From assembly GCA_022316685.1 (NCBI GenBank), contig JAKJHU010000303.1, positions 1 to 64,000 on the forward strand: 64,000 nucleotides of DNA. Direction: 5' to 3'. The position numbers were made by a program, and so were the translations under genes. This DNA is from Progne subis subis (lineage: Eukaryota; Chordata; Aves; Passeriformes; Hirundinidae). Positions 49,601 through 62,100 of the stretch are shown piece by piece (positions within the stretch are counted from its first letter, which is position 1; each line of letters starts with the position of its first letter). The notes beneath the pieces are model-generated. The model was not told where the DNA came from, did no database searches, and saw only the letters and a list, made by a program, of their open reading frames with translations.

Positions 49601-51471
49601 GTGATTCTCCAAGGCCTCATTTCAAAGGGCTACCTGCTTGCTAGATTACAGCTAATTATTGAATGGTAACCCAAATACTGAAATAACAGGTGAGAATGGG
49701 CCTGAAGTAATTTCTCCACTGTTAGCATGTTCTTCTATTTTAAGATTTTTATGCATTTTATGGTATGCAGCAAGTGCTTCCACATTAACATTTGAATACT
49801 TAACTGGTCTGAAACCAATCACAGTGTCTTAGAAGTAATTTGCAGGGGTTTTAACTGTGTCTTTGTGACTCTGTAGGCTGCCCAGCCTTCCAGGTAGAGT
49901 GCAAATCACTATCTATAAAAAGCATTTTCAAAGTGGATCTTTGAACCTGCTGGACTGCACAGTTTCTCCCGTGCCATTTTTGATCCATTGTATAAATACA
50001 AATTCTGGCACGTGCACAACATTATAAACTGCATAATTGTTTTTATTAGAGTTCTGTGAGTTTGGAGGTACCTGTGCTTTAATTACCCTTGGCAGGTTTC
50101 CAGGAAAACTCTTCTAAAATGTAGTGCTTGCAAAGCCTTTGTCGGGCCACCCACAAAGACAGCTTCTATTTTACCTCTATTAGTGATGGACATGTTCATT
50201 TAATTTCAGTCCGGGTGTGTGACAGAGCCCGTGAGTATCGAGCTGCAGCTTCCCCCTGTTCACTTTCCAGCCACAGAGTGGTCGGGACACAAGCAGCAGC
50301 TTGTGACGTTTGGACCCGAGCCAAGCGAATGCTGTTTGCAAACATTTTTAGGTTGTCTGTCTTGCTTCCTTGGCCTCCCCTCCCCCTTACAAAAATTGCT
50401 GGTGACACTAGAAATGCAAGTCAGTTAATCTATTCTAAAATCTAAGCACCAGCCTACAGCAGAGACGGCTGGAGAAATGCAGAACATTGCCTGGAAGGTG
50501 AGTTTAGTTCTGCTCCGGAGCCCAAATCTCTTGTGTCGCAGGACAGAGCAAGGACAATGGTAACAAGTCAGCAGGATAGCTGGAACTTCATACTCCATGC
50601 AGAAAATGGGATGTCCAGCTAGCACAAATAAATGTGTAGAACTAATCAAATTAGGATGGACATGCTGTGCAATACGGAGAAAAGCATGTAAGCAGAAAAT
50701 TGTGGTTTATATTTGTAATCAAAAGCATTTATTTGGGACTGTAACAGCACAGTGCTACGTGCAAACTGGGTGAGAAAAAAATGTAAACATTGTTTCTTTG
50801 ATTTCACGGGGTTAGGGTGCAGCAGGAATGCTGGATGGAGCTCCTTTTCCAGGGGCAGTGATGAAAAAGCTTTGTGAAATTAATTTAGGGGCTTATTGAC
50901 AGACAATATTACTGTAAATGGTGGTGGAAACCTATTACACAATGATTACTCTTTATTGCAAGGAGTTTGCCAGAATTTATAGGATGCAAACTGAACACTG
51001 TGGGTTTAGAGACAAGCTGAGGATACGACTTCCATCCTAACACCATGTTTTAGGGCTTCTGCAGAAAGTAGAATTTAACAGAGAAACTGGTGAGACAGTG
51101 GAATTTAAATCTGTGAACTTTCAGGTCCTTAAGGATCAGGAATTAAGGGAGGAACTACACTAAGTCAACCAGTATGTGTTTTTGTTACTTACGAGTTTTC
51201 ATGTCAGCTGAAATAAAGTTACCCGTAAACAGAATAACCAGTGACATGGTATAGCCCGTGCCACATGTCACTGAAAAATGCCATTAACCGTCTCACAGAA
51301 GCAACTCTCTTCCAGTAGCTCAAATGGTAAACTGAACACTGGCTAGAAATGAAGAAACGTATGTTACCTTGGTTTCTCTGAGTTTTTTATTTAGCCTTTT
51401 GAATTTCATAATGGAGTCAGATCTTTTAGTTACTGTACAATATTAGAGCAGTTTTCTACCTTTCCCACAGA
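43628..51471. other. Intergenic, no gene recognised
   Basis: Only short simple tracts are visible: (AAT)n near 45871-45886 and poly-T at 48361-48380, 48625-48640 and 48980-48992. The open frames are short and lack family features. Confidence 0.5.
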
Positions 51472-51760
51472 TGTAACATAAACAAATGCTTTGTTTTTCA
51501 TTCTTTGTCCTTTGTTTGCATATTTCTAACCTGAAAACAACTGTAACTGACAATTGGTCTGGCCACTGAGGCTGAGGGGTGGAAACCCCAAAAAGCCAAT
51601 CTTCTGCTAGACCCACAAATGTATAAAAAGTAGAGAATAAACAAAGGGGTCTCTTCTCTCCTCTCTCCACTCTCTCAGCAGGAGCTGGGATCGGAAGAAC
51701 CTCTGCTTTGCAAAATATCTTGTCTGCGTGTGACTGCTTTGTGTGTCTCGGTGACAAACA
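51472..51760 (+). mobile_element. Probable solo LTR, about 290 bp
   Basis: The segment starts TGTAACATAAAC and ends near GGTGACAAACA. It contains TATAAAA (51622-51628), an AATAAA (51636-51641) and a pyrimidine-rich stretch after it, the layout of an avian LTR. Ends are uncertain and no target duplication is clear. Confidence 0.5.
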
Positions 51761-53238
51761 TGCTTTTAGGAACATGCTAGACTAGCATTTTCCATTCCTC
51801 AGAACACTGTAGTCAGCTTCAGATTTTGTGGAAGTAGACAAAGGAGTCCTCGGAGTTTCTATTTATTGGAGTAGTCTTTTAAAGTTTGGGGTGGAGGGAG
51901 GAAGAGGACGGTGCAGGAGTGGATCTGCTGTCAGCTGCCATTGCAGTGCTGTCTGGTACTTTATAACCCTGCTCTGTGGAAGTCAGAGCAAGTGCAGAAG
52001 GTGCTGCAGCTGTGGGGAAGTGGAGCAGTGCCCTCAGACCATCGGTGTGTCAGGATGTGCCCTCATCCCCAATCCCCAGGGCAACAACTCTCCACAGCCT
52101 CCTCTCTGCACAAAGGGTCATTCCAGAAGGAGGATACGGAGATTATCTTCTCGGGTTCTCTAACCCAACCAGAGAAAGGAGCTGTGGTCAGTCACACTGG
52201 CTGAAATGATTTGGCCTCAAATTGTACAGTATTGCACAGGTTTAATGTACAGATAGATGTGCCAATGGGATTTGATACCAGCTGTGCACATCCCTGCAAC
52301 TCCACTGAATCTATAGGAACCCTTCCGCAAGGTCTTTTTTTAAGTTGTTCATATTTTGTTCAACCAGTGGTCTTGTCCTGCTACAGAGTAACTGTTGATG
52401 AACTCTTTAGACAAATTATATAAAATCACAAAATGTCTTGAGGTTATTGAATGAAAAATGCAATGAGAAAGAAAAGCCTCCTTAGCCGTGTGTTGTGTAT
52501 GGAACACAACCAAAGTTGGAGCATAATTTCACTTCGGGGCGTCTTCAACTTGGGACAAAGATGAACCTGGTGGGTTTTAAAAACTACCAGCTCATTCTAA
52601 AGAGGGTCATTTGTAAAGGGATTTCTAAGAGGACTTCTCTGCAAAGAGTTTCACCCAGCATGTGGTTAATAATTCCTCACTAGAAATGAAGGCAAAGGGC
52701 TTCTCTGCCTCACAAGAGGGAAACTTCTTTGTGAGGATAAACATAGAGAGCGTAAAGATTGAACTAGAAGAATCCTATGGAGTGCTTATACGTATCCTGA
52801 GTAACCCAACAAGTATTTAATTTGGCAAGAAATGGTCCCAGAAATGTTCAATCAAGAATGGACAGTTGCAGAAACGGAATGCTGAGTTAGCAAAGGAAAA
52901 TTCTGCTCTGATTCTACTATGCATAGTCACTGAATATCGATTAAAATGAGCCCTCCCTGCAACATTTCTCATTGGAAGAACTCTACCTCCAATCATCCAG
53001 CCATATGTGTTTTAACTGTGGTGTAAATTATACAAATTCATTTTAAACACAAATAAATCTGGAAGATAATCTAGATTGACAGCTCTCTGTCTCCTGTGAA
53101 TCGTTTGCTCATCTCAGTGGTCACAAATGTCCCACATGGTGAAGAGTTTGCTCTAACAAAGACAGCAAAACAAACATGGTGGCACTTCAGTCCAGGGCTT
53201 GTTTCTCCTGCATGCCTGTCAGTCGTGTTACCATTAAG
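51761..53238. other. Non-coding
   Basis: Nothing recognisable beyond short accidental frames. Confidence 0.5.
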
Positions 53239-53440
53239 CACAGAATCACGGAGCCATAGAATGGTTTGGATTGCAAGGGAGCTCTCCTTCCAACACCCCT
53301 GCCATGGGCAGGGACATCTTCCTTTAGACAAGGTGGATTCGAGCCCCATCCAGCCTGGCCTTGGGGAAATTCTGGAAATGGGGCAGCCACAGCCCTGTGA
53401 GTTCTCTGTGCAGCTTGACTCTATCATGATGGCCATGACA
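53239..53440 (-). mobile_element. CR1 LINE 3' fragment, minus strand
   Basis: CACAGAATCACGGAGCCATAG, ATGGTTTGGATTGCAAGGGAG, CCATGGGCAGGGACATCTTCC and CCATCCAGCCTGGCCTTGG follow the order of a reverse-complemented CR1 3' end. The fragment is 5'-truncated. Confidence 0.88.
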
Positions 53441-53448
53441 GCATAGTT

Positions 53449-53592
53449 CTTAAAACAAACAAACAAACAAACAAACAAACAAACAAACAAAACCACTCCT
53501 CCCCCCAAAAAAAACCCCCAAAAACAAAAAACAAAAAAACCCACCAAAACCAACAAACCCCAAAACAAACAACCCCAAAAAAATCCTAGGAA
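53449..53592 (+). repeat. (AAAC)n microsatellite and A/C-rich tract
   Basis: About ten AAAC units, then a degenerate A/C-rich stretch, directly following the CR1 fragment. Confidence 0.92.
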
Positions 53593-55844
53593 AATTTATT
53601 GGAGAAGAAGGATTCAGAATTAGAAGGAGCAGACTCCTGAAAAATAGCAATGAATTTTCGATGATACACTCACAAGTCGAAACAAGAACATCCAACATCT
53701 TTGCATGTAGACATGAGGACAGTAGACACCTTGTATGCAGGTGTGGTTTGTCCAGAGAGGGGGCTGAGACATCCTGGTGAAACCTGGGCTCTGTTCTTGC
53801 AACCTCAGTGTGGGGAAAGCAAAGCAGTAACTCACTGCTGGTCTGGAGCAGCAACTTTCTACTCTGCCTTGCAGCTCTGAGAGAAATCCTAACCTCCTGA
53901 GTGGGGGTCTGTAGCTGACCTCTTTATGCTGAAGATCCCTCCCCAGGAAGGTTATTGTACCTGCAGGGCAATGCTGCTCCAGGGTGACAACCTTTACTGG
54001 GTCTGCACAGTTCCCTGTATTCCTAGGTAATAAAGGAGTTCCTCACGTGGGTAGAACACAATTAGAACAGGTAGATACAAACTAGTAGGGGAAAACAACG
54101 ACCTGTTAAGAATCTGATAAAACTGATCAGCATAAAAAAATTGGTGGGAGCATCCAACCTGAGAGCTTAGGGAGGATAGAGCCCAGTGAGATTGCAGTGT
54201 GGTAATTTCTGAGGAAATCTGTGCTTGTGGTCATCTAAGGTGGGACTTGCCAGGGGGAGGGAGGAGAAAAGCTCCCCTCTGACTGCATTGTTTACTCCTC
54301 TGCTGGCTGTGGAGCTTTAGCTTTCTCTGATGTTTTGCATGGTGTGTTTGCACATGGAACAAGCTGCCTTGCAGGATTCTCTGATGTGTATGACCATCAC
54401 AGCTGGGATCTTGATTGACTCAGGGAGCAAAGGATGATGTTGTCTGAGCATGTTAACTGATCAGTGTTGCTGCCTACAGGCCAAGAGAGGCTGGTGTCCC
54501 CTGCCTAATGCCAACGCAAATTTAGATGCATGTCATTTATAGTCATGCAAAGCAGTGTCACATTTTTTTCTTCTTCTTTGATCATACCCAGAAACTATAA
54601 ATCCCCAGGGTGAAATCTTAACTCTTCAGCAACCCAGAACAAACCTCTTTTCAGTGATGCAAGGTTCATGGTGAAAGTTGTGTTTTTATTTCTTAAACAA
54701 TTCTTGTAATTGCTAGAGAACTGTATTTATTTCTCTCCCCTCACAGCAAATAAAATGTCAGCTTTCATGGTCAGGTAGTCTACTGAAAACAGTCAGGTCT
54801 GTCTGTTCAGGGTGTTGAGGGCTGATAATAAAATTACAGCCAAGTAATTTTATTATTATTATTTTTTCCTCCTGTTATCTGCCATGCACAGCATATTTTA
54901 TGTGTTCTACTCCACTGGGACCCTCATAAACCTGCGGCCAGCTCTTTCATTTGAATATACTCGGTGGGAGATGGCAGGTGCACTGTTATAAAAAGATCTT
55001 GAAACTTTATCATAATATATTCAGCAAGGTAATAATGTAAAACCTGCTGGAAAATGGAGAAAGGCGGAGGAGAAATTCCACACCTGGGAACTTATTTAAT
55101 GTTTAAAAGACAGGAAATGCTTTAAAAGCAAAAACATTTCAGATCTGTCTAAGTGACTACCCCAGACTAGTTACCACGATATCCCTGGTGAAGGGGGGAG
55201 GTAGAGGAGATGACCTCCATCTCACCTCAGCTTCCATCATGCTCTCTGGCTCCTGTGCCAACTGGAGCAAAGAGGCACCTTAAGCTGATGCAGTTGCTGT
55301 CTATTTTCACTGTGGGACTGTGGGACAAGGGAGATTTTGAGGGAGATTGGACCAAGACACAGACTAGAAAACTCTCTGACACAAAAGGGAGATCATTAGG
55401 TGAGGGACACTTCTCCCAAGTGCTGCCAAAATCATCAGAAACAAGTTCTGTGTTGATTTCCAGCCTGGACCAGTCCCATCCACTTCAATACTTGTTCGCT
55501 TTTAGATTATTTGGATCTTTGATCCCTTCCTGAAGTTTTCTGTAGAAAGGAGTGTGTAATAGCACAACTGCATTGGTTGGGACCAGAACATGCTGCTGTG
55601 TTTGGCTCAATTTGTGTGAGCCACTGTGTGAAAATCAGCCCCTTGATGGACATCAGTGTTCAGTATCCAGTACCCGTCACAGCCGTGTTCGCTGCCCAGG
55701 CACCTTAAACATTGTGTGATTTGTTTCTGTGTTTTCCAAGGATGAAACTTTTAAAAAAATAATAGAAAATAACAGCACACCGTCTCCAAGTGAGTGGTGG
55801 AAGCTGCACACCTTGTCCTGGACTGTGCTCCTCCCAGCATCCTC
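53593..55844. other. Non-coding, upstream of ADAMTS18
   Basis: No exon or repeat recognised, apart from a short ATT tract near 54848-54863. Confidence 0.5.
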
Positions 55845-56206
55845 ACAGAACTCTGCTCTTTGCGAAGAGAGCAGATCTCATCAACGTATGAAGATGTAGT
55901 GCCAAGTATCTGAAGTGCCTGAAGGAGGAGTGTCAAGGGATGGAGCCACGTGCCACGTGGAGGCGCCCAGCAACGGGACAAGAGGCCATGAGCAGAACTG
56001 ATGCCCAGGAACTTCCACCTAGACATGAAGAAGGACTTCTTCCCTGTGCAGAGGCTGAGCACTGGCAGAGATTGCCCAGAGAGGGTGTGGCGTCTCCCTC
56101 ACTGGGGACATTCCAGAACTGTCTGAAGCCAACCCTGTGCCCGATGCTCTGGGATGACCGCGGTTGGACCGGCTGATCCCCTGCGATCCCTTCCAGCCCG
56201 AGCAAC
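55845..56206 (+). mobile_element. CR1 LINE 3' fragment, plus strand, ending in the ADAMTS18 CpG island
   Basis: Segments such as AGATCTCATCAACGTATGAAG, CAACGGGACAAGAGGC, GACATGAAGAAGGACTTCTTC, CTCTGGGATGACC and GGTTGGACCGGCTGATCC appear in the order of a forward CR1 3' end. The last bases (ATCCCTTCCAGCCCGA) are CpG-altered and merge into the island. Confidence 0.88.
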
Positions 56207-56525
56207 GCTGCGCCCAGTCCCTGCGGGCCGGGTCCCCCGCTGCCCACACACCCAGCAGGTGCCGTGCCGTGCCGTGCCGTGCCCGGCCCCAGGTGCCTCC
56301 CGCGCGTTGTCCCGCCCGGCGCGGCCCCGCTCCGCCCCGCGGTCCCGCCCGCCCCGCTCGCCCCCCGGGTGCGGCCGCGCCAGACGCGGCGCCGGAGGCA
56401 GCGCTGCCCCGCGGCGGCGGCGGGGCTCCAAGCGCGCTCGGGCGGCCGGGGGCCGCGCTCACCTGGGCGCCGCTCCCCGCGCTCCGCCGGCCGCCGCAGC
56501 GGCTGCGGGGCAGCGCCCGGGTACC

Positions 56526-56558
56526 ATGCGGGGCGGGCACGCTTCGGGGAGCAGGTAG
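56526..56558 (+). CDS. Short upstream ORF in the ADAMTS18 5' UTR (10 codons)
   Basis: ATG at 56526 in a fair context (ACCATGC) opens a 10-codon frame ending at TAG 56556-56558, 31 bp before the main ATG and in a different frame. If transcribed it could lower initiation at the main start. It depends on the transcription start lying upstream. Confidence 0.4.
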   Translation: MRGGHASGSR

Positions 56559-56589
56559 CGCCCGCCAGGTGCGCGGCGGAACGTGGAAC

Positions 56590-56694
56590 ATGGACTGTCT
56601 CCTGCTGGCCGTCTGGACTTTACCTGCTGCGATCCTCGGCGGCGGCTCCGTGCGATTCCAGACTCTCCCGTGCTCGGAAGCGCTGCAAAGGCAG
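56590..56694 (+). CDS. ADAMTS18: ADAMTS18 exon 1 (coding part)
   Basis: ADAMTS18 is a secreted metalloprotease of the extracellular matrix. This exon encodes its start and leader, 35 codons. The ATG has A at -3 and G at +4 (strong context) and is the first ATG in this frame. The peptide begins MDCLLLAVWTLPAA, resembling the known mammalian ADAMTS18 N-terminus, and is hydrophobic, as a signal peptide should be. The donor is CAG|GTCGAG at 56694/56695, phase 0, so exon 2 joins in frame. The donor is less than ideal, and the 3' boundary is inferred from frame and homology. Confidence 0.72.
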
Positions 56695-56823
56695 GTCGAG
56701 AGCGCTTTTCTTTAGCGGTCGCCTGGTGTGCTTTCGTACCAGATTACTGTGGTTTCTGATGCCTTGTCTTTCTGCCTTGCCTTGTCGAGGAAATCTCGCC
56801 CAATACTCTTTTTCTCTCTCTCC

Positions 56824-56856
<33 letters not shown>

Positions 56857-56867
56857 CCCTCTTGCAG
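56695..56867 (+). other. ADAMTS18 intron 1 (173 bp)
   Basis: A very short first intron, with T30 at 56827-56856 just before the acceptor. Its boundaries follow from the flanking exon calls. Confidence 0.65.
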
Positions 56868-56946
56868 ACCCTTCAGCTGTGTTGCCTCTGTTGCATGTCT
56901 CATGCGGCAACTTTAACCAGTGACAGCATCAGTGACTTGATTCATG
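56868..56946 (+). CDS. ADAMTS18: ADAMTS18 exon 2
   Basis: This is 79 bp, entering in phase 0 after an acceptor (TTGCAG, 56862-56867) with a 30-T pyrimidine tract, and leaving in phase 1. It encodes LQLCCLCCMSHAA and then a serine/aspartate-rich stretch, closely matching the cysteine-rich leader of vertebrate ADAMTS18. The donor ATG|GTTTGT is weak. The split codon (G + AT) restores the aspartate that precedes YVFVTPV in exon 3, which supports these boundaries. Confidence 0.78.
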
Positions 56947-58862
56947 GTTTGTATAGCTCTTTCTGTGTCTGTGTACGTGAACGTTTGCATGGATGCCTTT
57001 TGTTGTTGTTGTTGTTTTTTGTTGGGTTTTTTTTTTTGTTGTTGTTGTTGTTTTGTTTTTTGGGGTTTTTTTTTTCCCGTGGAGTGACTATTTAGAGGGA
57101 AGAAGTCCCAGTGTTTGGGGAGCATAAAGTGCAAGCAGGCTGGCTACTGCGGGATGGTGAACCATGGGCAGGGATTAATTTGTTAAACCCTGTGTGCTAA
57201 AGCTGAAAGGAACAATATGCAGCAGCAAATCAAATGAATGAGATGGTAAATACATCCACGTTTCCATGTGCGATTAGGAAGATGAATGCGTGTGTAGCCA
57301 CGACAGCAAAACCTCACGGTTCTGTTGTGGAAGCAGTGAGACAAAAGTAATGAAAGGTTTGTGTGGGAGAGCAGGAGAAGCTGTGCAAAGCAGGGTATGA
57401 GGGGAAAAGCCTGGAGAGAAAGGGCTTGTGTGAGTGGGAGCTCGGGAGCCGTTTGTTCCCAGGTTGGAGTGACTAACACGTAGATGCTGATGACTTCGGG
57501 ACTTTTGAAGTGCAGTATATGCTCTATATTGTGTGTGAGTAGAAGCAAAGTGCAATAGAGAACCGCACCAGGGTGCAGAAAGGAAAACCCTCTTGCACCC
57601 TGTGCTCTGCTCACTGGGGATTCCCTCTCTCCAGCAGCTGCTTGCATTTTTTGGCCACCAGCCTGCTTAGCGTCCTCAACTTCTGCCGTTGATTAACACC
57701 GCTCGAGGAAAGTGAAAGCTCTTGATGTATTGTTTCCACTGTCGAAGGAAAATCAACCGGTCAGTGGTTACATTTTCAGGCTAATGTGCGCCCAGTAAGT
57801 CTATTCAGGCAAAGAGATTAATTGAGACTATTTGCAACATCTGTTACAACACAAGCAGGAGGGGTTCTCTTCTTTTTTAATGGTGTTTTTTTCAGTTCAG
57901 GAAGAGAAATTGTTTGTCAAGTGCATGGACATCTCAAAGTATCCACAGAGAAACACAGCTCACAAATTAAATGGGGTTGGGAAACCGTTTTTTGAGCATA
58001 ATTGCTTAGGCTACCAGGAATAGGTGCAAAGATCCTAGCTCAGGAAACAGCTAAAACTCAGACCCCGGTTCCAGGACACTGGTAATCCCTGCGTGGCTAG
58101 GTCAACACCAATGGTAATGTGCTGCAAGTGAGGCACCTGCTTGCACAGCCAGCTGAATTATGGCCTCTTTCCCCCCACCCTTTTTAGGTGGTTCCCAGTA
58201 GATCTGAGTGTTCTCAAAAACAGTTTTCAAATTTTTGCATATTTTATCCAAAATGATAAACTTCTTTGACACGCAATTAGCAATGGCTGACTAAAGGTTA
58301 TTAGGTAGGATGTAATCTCTTTCTGCTGGAGGTCAGTTACAATTTGAAACCCAGTCTAATCAAGTCACTACAAAGAGATGAGGTCTCACTCAGCTAAGGC
58401 ATTAATAAATGAATCCTTTAATCCATTTGAACAAGTGGTACAGTTCTGCAAGGCCTGTCATGGCTACCCCTACAGAGATACAATATTTGCTGCATTTTTG
58501 GGGAAGGGAAAAGCCTCTCAAACCGGAGCGGCCTTCCCATTTGACAGCAATTAATACAGGGGGAGGGGAAAACCCACAGATCTGCTGGTGATGACAAATG
58601 TCTTCAGAGGAGCAGTTGTGGGAATGTTCACAGCTATGCTGTTAGTCTGTGCCTCTCAGTGGGGCACAAAGGAAACAAACACAGGCTGAGAGCCTTTGTG
58701 ACTTACGGGGGTGAATTTGTGCAGGCGAGACAGCACACGCAGAGCCTGCAGGCCAGCCCCGAAGTGAGGGAACGCTCCACGCCATAGGGAATGCCTGATC
58801 CCGTGTCAGAGTGCCTTGTCTGAGGGATGCCAGAGCTGATGGCCAACTCTTTGTCGTTACAG
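56947..58862 (+). other. ADAMTS18 intron 2
   Basis: A (TTG)n/T-rich tract at 57001-57075. No further exon recognised. Confidence 0.75.
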
Positions 58863-59179
58863 ATTATGTGTTTGTGACACCTGTCAGAGTGGATGCCAGC
58901 GGATCGTACATTTCACAGGATGTTTTGCACAGTACTAGGAGAAAGAGATCAACTCAGAGTTCAAAGAGTTCCTTGCACTACAAATTTTCAGCATTTGGAC
59001 AGGAACTTCACTTAGAGCTTAAACCTTCGACCATTTTAAGCAACAGTTTTATTGTCCAGGTACTCGGGAAAGATGGAGTGTCAAATTCTCAGGAACATGA
59101 AATTGAGCAGTGTTTCTACCAGGGGTTTATAAGGAATGATAGCACCTCTTCGGTAGCAATAGCTACATGTGTAGGCTTG
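58863..59179 (+). CDS. ADAMTS18: ADAMTS18 exon 3 (prodomain)
   Basis: This 317 bp exon follows acceptor CGTTACAG and ends at a good donor (TTG|GTAAGT, phase 0). It encodes the first half of the prodomain: YVFVTPV, GSYISQD, a basic RRKRS stretch, SLHYKFSAFGQELHLEL and CFYQGFIRNDS. This is a near-direct match to ADAMTS18, as opposed to the related ADAMTS16. The prodomain keeps the enzyme latent and helps folding. The cysteine in QCFYQGF is a conserved prodomain residue. With exons 1 and 2 it makes exactly 167 codons. The catalytic and thrombospondin exons lie beyond the window. Confidence 0.95.
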
Positions 59180-62100
59180 GTAAGTGTCTATTTAAAATAA
59201 ATCAGCATTAAAAGTATTTTCATATGTGGAATAGTAGCTGAAGGTAATGTAGTTCATATAATATCCAGGACACCAGACACCCTTTTCTGATTTTTTTTTT
59301 CCTAGTATCACTAGTTGCTGTTGTATTTAACAGAAGAGACTTTGTTATAGCAAATGAACTGCATCAAAACCTTTGTATTTTTTGATGATAATCTTTCAGG
59401 GAAAAAACAGAAGACTGGCTGGTAGTCCTAGTAATTATCCCATGGCAATTTGTTACAGTTTGTGATAGTTTATACATTTCTGCTCACTCTTAAGTAAAAA
59501 TTCTTCCTGCCTTTGTGGACTGCAATGAATAAAGGAAAAAAGAAATCAGTCCAGAAGCTGTGAAAAAACAATATTGTATGTAAATTCATCAACTACTTTA
59601 AGGAAGGGTGAATTTCCTAGCTTGGCAGGAGTCATGAACAAATTTCCCTTTGTTTCCTTTGATAATTCAAGCTTTATTTGGGTTTACAAATCTTGATGAG
59701 TTGACCTCTTATGAACGTGTTAAATATTATCACTGTGTATTTTCCATTTATGGCTGTCAGCAAAGTTCATGAAAAAATCATTATTCACAGGTGATTTTTT
59801 CAAAATATGCTTGACAGAGCTCATTGCCTGCAGAGAAGGCTTTACTGATGTAATTTAGGAGAATTGTCTACAGAATTAATAGTTAAGCATGTTTGTTAGG
59901 CTTAATCCCTTGCACTTGCAAAGCAGTCTGCTGTGGCTGCAGAGGAAGGCAGTGACATTGAGTGGGAAGTGCATGAAGTCATCTGTGTGCTTTGTGGTTG
60001 ACTAAAGGTCCAGAGGATATGTTGGGTCACCCTCTAGAAATCTGTTTTGCAAAGGTCCTTGTCTCTGAGGGCTATTAAACTGTGTAACGGGACCAAAGAA
60101 GGAGCACTTGAGACAGCCAGTGTTTCCTTTGAAACTGGAATCAGTGACTTGGGAAGCCTGTTCATTAGGAAGGGCTGTTGATAACTGTTGAAGTGGTCTG
60201 GGTTATATTTTGAATGCTGTACTCTTTTTTTTTTTTTTTTTCCTCCCTCATCCAGTTAGAGGAATCTAACAGTTCATTTGAACAGTTGCAAATGTGAGTT
60301 TGGAGCAGGTGCTAGGAATCGGGTTGAAGCTTTTTTTTGCTTTTAATGCTGTGTTTGTGATGCTGAACTGTAAATATCAAACATGCTCAGTTGTTTTCAT
60401 GGAAGCCTCATGTTCGCAACTGCTACCTTTTATCAGATTTACTCAGAAAAATACCGTTTTCACTCACTGCAGAGTTTTGTCTTTTTGCTATGGGAAGTGC
60501 TCTGCCTACACACAGCAGGTGCGGTTTGGGAGAGCTCCCCTGTTTGGCCACATTTTGGGTTTAACATGGTTTCTGAGCTAAGTGAAGTTGGGCTTGTCAA
60601 GTCTTGTCTGGAGAAGGAATATTCAAGCCTGCCTCAGGTCACAGAGGAACAGAATGTGGTGATCTTAACTGAGAATGAAATGGATCTTTTACCACTCTCT
60701 GGACACAGAGGTTGTTATGACTGGTAAGCTTCACTTAGAAAGATCCAGAAACTGATCAAAAGAGAATAAAATATTGTGGTATGAACAAACTTCTTATGGA
60801 AGTACCTAGATTATCAACAAATAGAATCTCTTTTAAAAATTAATTTCAAGGTTCAATAGATTTTGCCTTAAACTGTTGTTTTAAACTGGCAAATGGAGTA
60901 AACCTTTATTTAACATTAATCTCCTGTACTAGGTATCCCAAAGCATAATTGTTCCTTTCTCTTCCTATCCATCTATTAATTTCAGTGCACCTAATGAGCC
61001 CCAGGCAAATTACCAACAGGATTCAGAGTCTTTCAGTTTCCGAGGCTGCCCTCTTAAAGGTGTCGTCAGCTGTCTGTAAGGACACCCACGTCACTTTTCA
61101 CTGGGATCCAAATTCAGTAATCATATGTTAAGTCTGGACGCTGTGCTCTGATCAAGAGAACCTTGTGAACAGCTTCTATATCCTTTTTCACCAACTACTC
61201 TTGTCACTTGGTTGCCCTTCTTTCCTATTTGCTTTGTTCACTGCAATTAAACCGAAAGTGGTGTTTCTTCTCTATGGTGGATAGCACTAATCTTTCCATT
61301 GTTCCTTTCATTAGCAATAGCTTCTCCACAATAAAGCTGCAGTGACCCATTCTTTCAAGCCTGGAACACCACAATGTGATTTGGAAGCAATTGCATTTCA
61401 ATAGACTACGGGGACTCTTTGATCTAATTTTTTGGATTACCTGGAGTATTCAGTCATTCAGCTGTCTGTTATCTGCCAGGGCCTGCAGAGGACACTTTGG
61501 GGAGAGTCTATAGGAAATGGTTTGTTAGGCAGGATGACCTTAACTTAACACTGGAAAGGAGCAAGAATTTGCTGCTTTGGTCTAGATCTGTTAAGAGATG
61601 TGTGTATTACGTTTAATGGCTTAGTTGACAGGAAGGCCCCACGTTTTTATGCTGATTTGTTGATTTGAGACCAGATATTTCCATCAGTCAGCACAATTTT
61701 CTTGGTCTGTCAAAATCCAGAACTGGATCTTTATCTGAGCAAGTCTCTAATACAGTAAGTGAACATTTCAGGAGAATGTGCACAAGTTTACTGTGAGTAC
61801 TGCCTCTTCATCATCAAAGTGCTTTGACTTTCAACTGGAAACTTGCCTATTTCTGTCTTACCTTTTTCTGCTTCAGTCAGCATCCTTTGCTTGCTGGAGC
61901 ATCTGTTATACAGCAAAAAACCAGTGTTCCTACTTGTTTTGTAAATGAAAAACTGTTCTGGACCTTCTGTGGAGAGCATTACATTCCTTCCACAGAAGTT
62001 ATAATAATTTTTTCACTTTTTTCTAATGCGTTCTCACTCCCAGGGATAATTTTTTTACTCTTACAACTTTGGGACAATGAGTTTGTTTATGTTAGTAAAT

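Larger units (their letters stand above)
56160..56720 (+). promoter_or_regulatory. CpG island and likely ADAMTS18 promoter / 5' UTR
   Basis: Base composition rises abruptly to very high GC with dense CpG, and several GC boxes (CCGCCCCGC-type) are present. There is no clear TATA box. The island covers exon 1 of ADAMTS18, as expected for a CpG promoter. The transcription start cannot be fixed from sequence. Confidence 0.75.
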
